Part shown: positions 60,423-64,000 of the stretch, one piece after another
Layout of the letters: each line of letters begins with the position of its first letter
How positions within the stretch are numbered: position 1 is the stretch's first letter
NCBI GenBank assembly: GCA_959601045.1
Contig: CAUGNZ010000004.1
Location: 32,659-96,658 of the forward strand
DNA from: an uncultured Collinsella sp.
GTDB taxonomy: Bacteria; Actinomycetota; Coriobacteriia; Coriobacteriales; Coriobacteriaceae
DNA: 64,000 bases
Direction: 5' to 3'
The notes under the pieces: generated by a model
What the model was told of the DNA's origin: nothing
The model's input: only the letters and a program-made list of their open reading frames with translations
Databases searched by the model: none
Position numbers and translations under genes: made by a program

Positions 60423-60571
60423 GGCAATGGGTTTAGGAAGTCCTGAACTTTCTTTCGCTATGAGCTTGGAAGAAAGCAATGGTGGACTACTAACTAAGTC
60501 ATATTACGAAAGCTCGATACTTCCGCGATAAGTTTATACAAGCTTATACAGCTCGATATTATTCGATATAA
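60423..60571. other. AT-rich junction after the glycan cluster
   Basis: Strongly AT-rich for this genome, with the repeated words AGTTTATAC/AGCTTATAC and CTCGATATTATTCGATATAA. No gene seen. It separates the glycan operon from a truncated ATPase and may be an insertion boundary. Confidence 0.4.
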
Positions 60572-61180
60572 GTAGATATCGCACTTGCCTTTGCCGGCTT
60601 ACCCGCCGGCGTTATGGATCTTATTAACGGCAAGGCGCTTACGTTCTTGCGTCGTGCCCTCTCCGAAGATCTGGCGCCTATCAACCAGGTGGAGGTAGCG
60701 CTCTCTATGGGCGATAGCTTTGTCGCGACTGGTTTGACCATAGAGGACGATCTTCTGTCGAGAGCCGCTAAGGCCACTAAGGGCTATGCCTATCTGGTGC
60801 AACTGGTCGGTTACTCCATTTGGCAACGCGCCAACTTGCATCGTGCCAAAAGTGCCATTGTGAGCGAGGGCGACGTCACCGAAGGCATTGCGCTGGCAGA
60901 GGCTCGTTTTCACGATGTTGTTCACGAGCCCGCGATTTCTGGACTTGGACTCAACGATATCAAATACCTTTTGGCCATGTGCGAGGATAAGCAGCAGTCC
61001 AAATCATCTGAGATTGCTAAACGCATGGGTAAAAAGACCAATGAGGTCAGCTCTATTAGGGCTAAGCTGCTTCAAAGAGAGGTTATTCAAGCTCCGCAGA
61101 GGGGCTACGTGCAGTTTGCCGTGCCGGACCTAGATATCTATCTGCGAGAGAACGCCGCGGAGATTCTCGAGCGGTTCTAA
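60572..61180 (+). pseudogene. 5'-truncated AAA ATPase (C-terminal part only)
   Basis: The frame opens just after a TAA at 60569 and reads VDIALAFAGLPAGVMDLING before LTFLRRALSEDLAPINQVEVALSMG; the same sequence order is found in the last third of Orc1/Cdc6-like ATP-binding proteins of mobile DNA, before a GYAYLVQLVGYSIW segment. A winged-helix end follows (SSEIAKRMGKKTNEVSSIRAKLLQREVI). The P-loop half is absent, so this is a remnant; an ATG at 60614 is in the middle of the homologous region and has no ribosome binding site. Confidence 0.7.
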
Positions 61181-61858
61181 ATCGAGGCATGAATAGCCGC
61201 CGGTTAACTGCCCTTGTCGACTTGGCTCGCGTCCCCCCAATCTAGTAGACTCTGAACCGTTGCTAGATTGGGGGGGGGGATTTTCCATGAAACGCTCCAT
61301 GAAACGAGTTTCCGGGGCCGTTCGGATGCCGTGGCGCAGCAGGGACTTGAGCTTCTCGGCGAACACCTGCTCTTTCGAGTTCGCAAGCAGGCAGACGCCC
61401 TCCTGCCGGTGTGCCACGTCGAACCACAGCTCGTCCTGCTCCATCGCAGCGCTCGCGTGGACCCCCAGGTCGAGCTTCGTGTCGAACGTGCTGCGCCCGT
61501 CGCTGACCTTGAGGTTGACGCGCCTGCCCTTGTAGTCCTGCTGCGACAGCTCCTCTATCTCGCCGGCGATGCGGACGGTTACGCCGTCGCCGAGGTTCGA
61601 GAGGGCGGACACAAAGGAGCGAATGGAGGCGTCGTTCATCGGGTACCGCACGAAGTCGAGGTCTATGTCCTGGGTTGCGCGGCGCCCGCTCCCCGACAGC
61701 GCGCACATCAGGACCCCTCCCTTGACCGTCACTCGGTCGCGCATGCTGGATGCCGCCAGCTTTGAGAGGATCACGTCCTGGCAGACGCGCGCGGTCGCGT
61801 TGAGGCAGGAGTAGCCCTCCTCGCGCTCGTAGCGCGCCCTCATCTCGTTCAGGTCCAT
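61130..61858 (-). pseudogene. AbiEii-like nucleotidyltransferase toxin, C-terminus lost
   Basis: Toxin of the type IV AbiE system, normally a nucleotidyltransferase. Residues 1-175 look like the family: RVTVKGGVLMCALSGSGRRATQDIDLDFV near 42-70 with the G(G/S)xxL/DxDxD site (TQDIDLDF), and AEKLKSLLRHGIRT near 168-181, which in relatives leads into a D-x-Y/D motif block. Here it goes straight into ETRFMERFMENPPPQSS and an unrelated tail ending at 61130, overlapping the ATPase remnant on the other strand. The tail DNA holds a poly-G palindrome. Probably inactive. ATG overlaps the abiEi stop by one nt (TGATG). Confidence 0.7.
61232..61276. repeat. Poly-G palindrome at the broken end of abiEii
   Basis: CCCCCCAATCTAG (to 61245) and CTAGATTGGGGGG (from 61263) are inverted around 17 nt; the right arm runs into a tract of 10 G. 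Such ends are typical of small mobile or slippage-prone elements. Confidence 0.7.
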
Positions 61859-62400
61859 CAGAATACCTCCTCCATGGCGCGCTCGAGGTGTGCCTCGCCG
61901 TGCGGGATTGCCTCCGCGTAGTCCTGCAGCCTGTATATGTCCAGCCGCTCCGACCGCCTGCGGAACGAGGCGACGGCCTCCCGGTAGAGGTCGTAGGGCA
62001 GCTTGTTGCGCGAGCGCATGAGCTCGAGGAGCATGCGCTCGGGGTCGTAAGCGGCAAGCTCGGTCCCGTCCACCGAGACGGTCGACCTCCCGACGCCCAG
62101 CCATCCCTCCGGGATGAAGTGCTGGCGCACGGCGGCGTCGCGTATCTTGGTCCCACCGCGCTTCGTGGCCAGGTCGATCTGGTCGGGGGGCGCGGTCACG
62201 AGCCCGTGGGCGTAGAGCGCGGTCTGCCCGGTCAGGATGCCCCCGGGGTAGCGCTTCGCGATCACGGCGAGGGCGTCCTCGTCCCGGTTGGTCGAGTACA
62301 TCCCTCGGCCGACGGGGTGGAGCGTCCCTTCCGACACCGCCTTGCGAACGCGGTACCTGCTCCCGAGTTCAGCCAGCGCCTCCCGGTAGGTGATCACCAT
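61858..62400 (-). CDS. AbiEi-like antitoxin (type IV)
   Basis: 180 residues. N-terminal winged helix VITYREALAELGSRYRVRKAVSEGTLHPVGRGMYSTN (residues 2-40), then the AbiEi C-terminal antitoxin domain with YPGGILTGQTALYAHGLV near 51-68 and PERMLLELMRSRNKLPYDLYREAVASFRR near 124-152. In AbiE the antitoxin represses its operon and blocks toxin activity without direct binding. GGGGAGG precedes the ATG at 62400. The operon follows with a truncated toxin. Confidence 0.85.
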   Translation of the reverse strand: MVITYREALAELGSRYRVRKAVSEGTLHPVGRGMYSTNRDEDALAVIAKRYPGGILTGQTALYAHGLVTAPPDQIDLATKRGGTKIRDAAVRQHFIPEGWLGVGRSTVSVDGTELAAYDPERMLLELMRSRNKLPYDLYREAVASFRRRSERLDIYRLQDYAEAIPHGEAHLERAMEEVF

Positions 62401-62584
62401 GCCGACCTCCCCTCGAAAGCCATATAAGCCTACATCTGATGACAATTGTAGGCTTATATGGCTTTTCATGGAACGACTCATTGCGGCACCTCCCTCGCCA
62501 TGACGGTGCCTTACTTTGATGGCCCTTTCCTCGTTTGCATCTGCTATATGAAGGAACGTCGATTCTGGTGCTCGGGCGAAGGCG

Positions 62585-63529
62585 CTACGCGATGAAATTC
62601 TCCACCAGCGTAACCATGGAGTCCTTCTCGCTTGGGTCAGAGAGGGCAATCATGAGCGTCATGGCCGCGAGCGCGTTGCCCTCCACGCGGAGTCTTTCGC
62701 CGTTGCGCAGCATCCCGTTCTTGTCGAGGAAGTGAATGAAGAGCGCCGCTGCAGAGCGCTTGTTGCCATCCAAGAATGGATGGTCCTTCACTACGAGGTA
62801 GAGAAGGTTGGCGGCCTTTGCTTGAACGGAGGGATATAGGTCTTGGTCGCCAAAGCCCTGATAGAGGGCGCTGATGATTCCGGCGAACTGGTTGTCCCGC
62901 TCTCGTCCGAACAGGGTGGACGACGAGTAGAACGGTAGGCTGCGGACGACTTCGAGGGCTTCGGTGTAACCGAGCTCCCAGTTGGGCTCGTTGCCCTGGG
63001 GCGCCTTCATCCTTCCCGTGTCGTATTCATCGAGCAGAGTCAGGCTCGGAAGGTACTTCTGTAGAATTTCTGCCGCACCGGAGAGTTCCGGAGTACTCGA
63101 CCTCTCGAGGACCTTGAAGACCGTTCCGAGCGCCTCGAGTCTCTTTTGGTTGATGGAGTATCCCTGGAGTAGATGCTGCTTGAGCACGCCATTTGCCCAC
63201 CGGCGGAAGTACACGCCCTGCTGAGACTTCACGCGGTAGCCAACCGAGATGATCATGTCGAGGTTGTAGTGCTCGACCTGACGTTTGACCGTTCTTGTTC
63301 CCTCTAAGCGAACTATTTCAAAAAATGAAATAGTTCGAATTCCGGCAAGCTCTTCCTTTGCTGCGGAATGAATGTGCTTGGAGATAGTCGGCACTCCGCG
63401 CCCGAACAACGTCGCCATCTGCTGCTGGGTTAGCCAGACCGTATCGCCGTCGACGCGCACGTCAAGGTGGACTGCGTGGTCGGGGTCCTCGTACAAAGCG
63501 ATCTGCTGGCTTGCGTTGGAATTGTCCAT
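62585..63529 (-). CDS. RhuM-Fic/DOC fusion protein
   Basis: 314 residues. The N-terminal half is RhuM-like (VRVDGDTVWLTQQQMATLFGRGVPTISKHIHSAAKEEL, about 25-62, a winged-helix-like unit, and YNLDMIISVGYRVKSQQGVYFRRWAN, about 88-113). The C-terminal part carries the Fic active site HPFLDGNKRSAAAL near 248-262, so AMP transfer or a related modification is possible. A Fic inhibitor motif was not found with confidence. GAAGGGG precedes the ATG. It is upstream of, and on the same strand as, the AbiE pair (185 nt apart), in a region of transferred genes. Confidence 0.87.
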   Translation of the reverse strand: MDNSNASQQIALYEDPDHAVHLDVRVDGDTVWLTQQQMATLFGRGVPTISKHIHSAAKEELAGIRTISFFEIVRLEGTRTVKRQVEHYNLDMIISVGYRVKSQQGVYFRRWANGVLKQHLLQGYSINQKRLEALGTVFKVLERSSTPELSGAAEILQKYLPSLTLLDEYDTGRMKAPQGNEPNWELGYTEALEVVRSLPFYSSSTLFGRERDNQFAGIISALYQGFGDQDLYPSVQAKAANLLYLVVKDHPFLDGNKRSAAALFIHFLDKNGMLRNGERLRVEGNALAAMTLMIALSDPSEKDSMVTLVENFIA

Positions 63530-63893
63530 GATGTATGCCCCTTCGGTTTAGTCGACATGCTATGATCCGCACGCCGGAGGACGAGTGGTTTCAACATGCC
63601 GGTATTGCGTAGCTTCAACCGGCATCCCGCCGGTCAGTCGGCGTCGCGTGCGCCGGCTAAGCCAGGGTCGGGGCAGCAGGGATCCGCGGCGCCGGCGCTT
63701 CGTACCATTGGGGGCCTCCGAAGCGACTTTCACTCTGTCTTATTCTGGTAGATACAGTGTACCACGAAACGCGAACATGCGTACGTATTTCTGTTTAAAT
63801 TTTAGCTGGACGCGGCGGTGTGTCGTCCTCTGCCTTGTTCTCCGAAGCCAGCTGTATTCCGGGCCGCGGTTCTACAAGGCAGGGGGTAGTCAG
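63530..63893. other. Intergenic region with GC-rich structure
   Basis: About 63600-63700 is GC-rich with CCGGCAT, GCCGGT, GCCGGCTAA and GGCGCCGGCG words that can pair locally. The adjacent 63730-63880 is AT-richer. No larger gene is convincing; the frame from 63585 has no ribosome binding site. Confidence 0.35.
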
Positions 63894-63953
63894 ATGGATA
63901 GGATTATCCTTCTCCTACTTCTCTTGACCTTCCTGGTCATCCTGAGCAAGTAA
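63894..63953 (+). CDS. 19-residue hydrophobic peptide, possible type I toxin-like small protein
   Basis: ATG at 63894 is preceded by AGGGGG with a 7-nt gap. The product starts MDR, has Ile/Leu/Thr/Phe/Val only in the middle and ends in SK, i.e. one short membrane helix with charged ends. Size and composition recall membrane-acting type I toxins of the Ibs or similar kind. No antisense RNA has been demonstrated here. Could also be chance. Confidence 0.4.
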   Translation: MDRIILLLLLLTFLVILSK

Positions 63954-64000
63954 TGGGCTTTAGTGGGTGCCAAGCTCTACTTTGCTGGCCATTTGGTTCA
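63954..64000 (+). pseudogene. Glycosyltransferase domain fragment at the window edge
   Basis: In one frame it reads WALVGAKLYFAGHLVQ-like sequence, matching VGAKLYFADHLVQ of the tandem glycosyltransferase (59945-59990 region). It begins right after the TAA of the small peptide and has no start codon, so it looks like a remnant or the interior of another gene. It continues past the window. Confidence 0.5.

Overview
The window looks like a chromosomal segment of a high-GC, anaerobic gut actinomycete of the class Coriobacteriia, most likely Collinsella or a close relative. This is an inference from gene content and style: ATP-type PEP carboxykinase, radical-SAM activase-like protein, SUF-only Fe-S assembly, the GGGtGRT/NifU-like pair, a Rho factor with a huge disordered N-terminus, and many short palindromic intergenic repeats. 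No rRNA or marker phylogeny was available. Most ORFs antisense to the genes are GC-driven shadows and were left out.

Layout. 0-5 kb: the end of a possible nuclease-like protein, then serine synthesis (serC-serA, minus strand) and a K+/H+-type antiporter. 5-13 kb: metallophosphoesterase, a polysaccharide flippase-like protein, pckA, a B3/B4-domain protein, a MarR regulator, a DegV protein and a small alkyltransferase. 13-20 kb: trpS, a WecA/TagO-type phosphotransferase, a radical SAM protein, tRNA-Ala(CGC), a small membrane protein and nicotinate phosphoribosyltransferase. 19.6-23.7 kb: proB and proA flank an oppositely oriented proline-iminopeptidase-like hydrolase. 23.8-33 kb: an HD protein, a CarD-like regulator, argS, rho, a large unknown membrane protein and a VanZ-like protein. 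33-37 kb: ROK kinase, aminotransferase, tRNA-His, two identical tRNA-Lys genes and a flavoprotein. 37-46.5 kb is an iron-sulfur neighbourhood: the GGGtGRT/NifU-like pair, a REP-associated tyrosine transposase (RAYT), and sufCBDSU with a divergent, cysteine-bearing Rrf2 regulator. An MntA/HepT-like toxin-antitoxin pair and a sortase-anchored surface protein follow.

49-64 kb is accessory. It holds a frameshifted AAA-ATPase-like gene, then a cell-surface polysaccharide cluster (GT2, acyltransferase, five further GT2 genes in one run). The last 3.5 kb is a mosaic of decayed or mobile pieces: a 5'-truncated ATPase, an AbiE pair whose toxin has lost its normal C-terminus next to a poly-G palindrome, a RhuM-Fic fusion, a 19-residue hydrophobic peptide with a good ribosome binding site, and at the right edge a fragment resembling the C-terminal domain of the upstream glycosyltransferase.

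The most distinctive non-coding signal is several families of palindromic repeats. One is a roughly 41-bp palindrome in six copies whose 9-nt loop occurs in both orientations, with a RAYT gene in the same window. Another is a 31-bp palindrome, twice in front of the Rrf2 gene and once across the sufU stop codon.
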